Part shown: piece by piece, positions 63,957 through 64,000 of the stretch
How positions within the stretch are numbered: the stretch's first letter is position 1
How the letters are laid out: each line of letters begins with the position of its first letter
Source of the DNA: Lepidostoma basale
Lineage: Eukaryota; Arthropoda; Insecta; Trichoptera; Lepidostomatidae
Length of the DNA: 64,000 nt
Reading direction: 5' to 3'
Assembly: GCA_022606425.2 (NCBI GenBank)
Contig: JAHDVF020001468.1
Span: 1,054,001 to 1,118,000 of the forward strand
Made by a program: the position numbers and the translations under genes
The notes under the pieces: model-generated
What the model saw: the letters and a program-made list of their open reading frames with translations, nothing else
What the model was told of the DNA's origin: nothing
Databases searched by the model: none

Positions 63957-64000
63957 AAATGTTAAGGTATCATAGTGTTTCGGCCAAAACAATGTGATTA
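63957..64000 (+). repeat. R1 motif copy at window end
   Basis: AAATGTTAAGGTATCATAGT, GTTTCGGCCAAAACAATGTG. About 90 bp downstream of Z3; the element is cut by the window end. Confidence 0.6.

Noticed and set aside
1..64000. CRISPR array, operon, rRNA or complete host gene
   Set aside because: No regularly spaced direct repeats with unique spacers, no bacterial-type gene packing, no rRNA-like sequence, and every long frame that I can identify belongs to a mobile element.

Overview
The window looks like AT-rich euchromatic or intergenic DNA from an arthropod, most likely an insect. The evidence is the mix of elements: mariner, a CR1/L2-like LINE, several RTE-like LINE 3' ends, tRNA-derived SINEs, TTAA-flanked and TA-flanked MITEs, and no operons or intact host genes. 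I found no convincing complete cellular protein-coding gene, no rRNA, no functional tRNA and no CRISPR array. Almost everything recognisable is mobile-element DNA, mostly 5'-truncated and often nested. Nicknames used below are mine.

Main layers: (1) a CR1/L2-like LINE. The best copy is at 3420-5663, with the reverse transcriptase frame broken by one stop, and about a dozen 3'-end copies are scattered on both strands. All share a 3' hairpin before a (TTA)n tail. (2) 'LINE-B', the commonest element with more than 20 fragments. These are RT C-termini whose stop codon sits directly against a (GTTA)n tail, plus a short non-autonomous relative sharing only the last ~60 bp; a 627-bp copy with an 11-bp target duplication is at 18300-18926. 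(3) Other LINE 3' ends, mostly RTE-like (C to K), with GAA or GAT microsatellite tails. (4) A nearly intact mariner at 5688-7008. (5) SINE families S1 and S2, a pogo/Tigger remnant, and several MITE and foldback families.

The most interesting layer is a set of inverted-repeat (foldback) elements that carry hammerhead-ribozyme-like motifs: CTGANGA, a stem-II hairpin, GAAAC, then a short self-complementary stem III ending in a potential GUC/GUU cleavage site. I see at least seven sequence families (U, V, W, X, Y, Z, T) across 8.7-64 kb. Cores match the consensus at 13.44, 17.74, 19.82, 62.40 and 63.82 kb, and decayed copies are numerous. Stem II differs between families and copies with preserved pairing. 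Hammerheads of this general type are known from Penelope-like elements and small non-autonomous retrozymes, but no Penelope reverse transcriptase or GIY-YIG domain is visible here, so these would be non-autonomous.

Nesting gives a relative history. A hammerhead foldback sits inside LINE-B (8686-9330). A short LINE-B relative sits inside an RTE-like LINE (18300-18926). An internally rearranged LINE sits inside SINE S2 (32175-32749). SINE S1 sits inside a TTAA MITE (33458-34030). A LINE fragment sits inside a foldback element that also holds a GC-rich, signal-peptide-like open frame (34045-35155). A MITE sits inside a Tigger remnant, and a CR1-like copy sits inside a terminal-inverted-repeat element (27083-28076).
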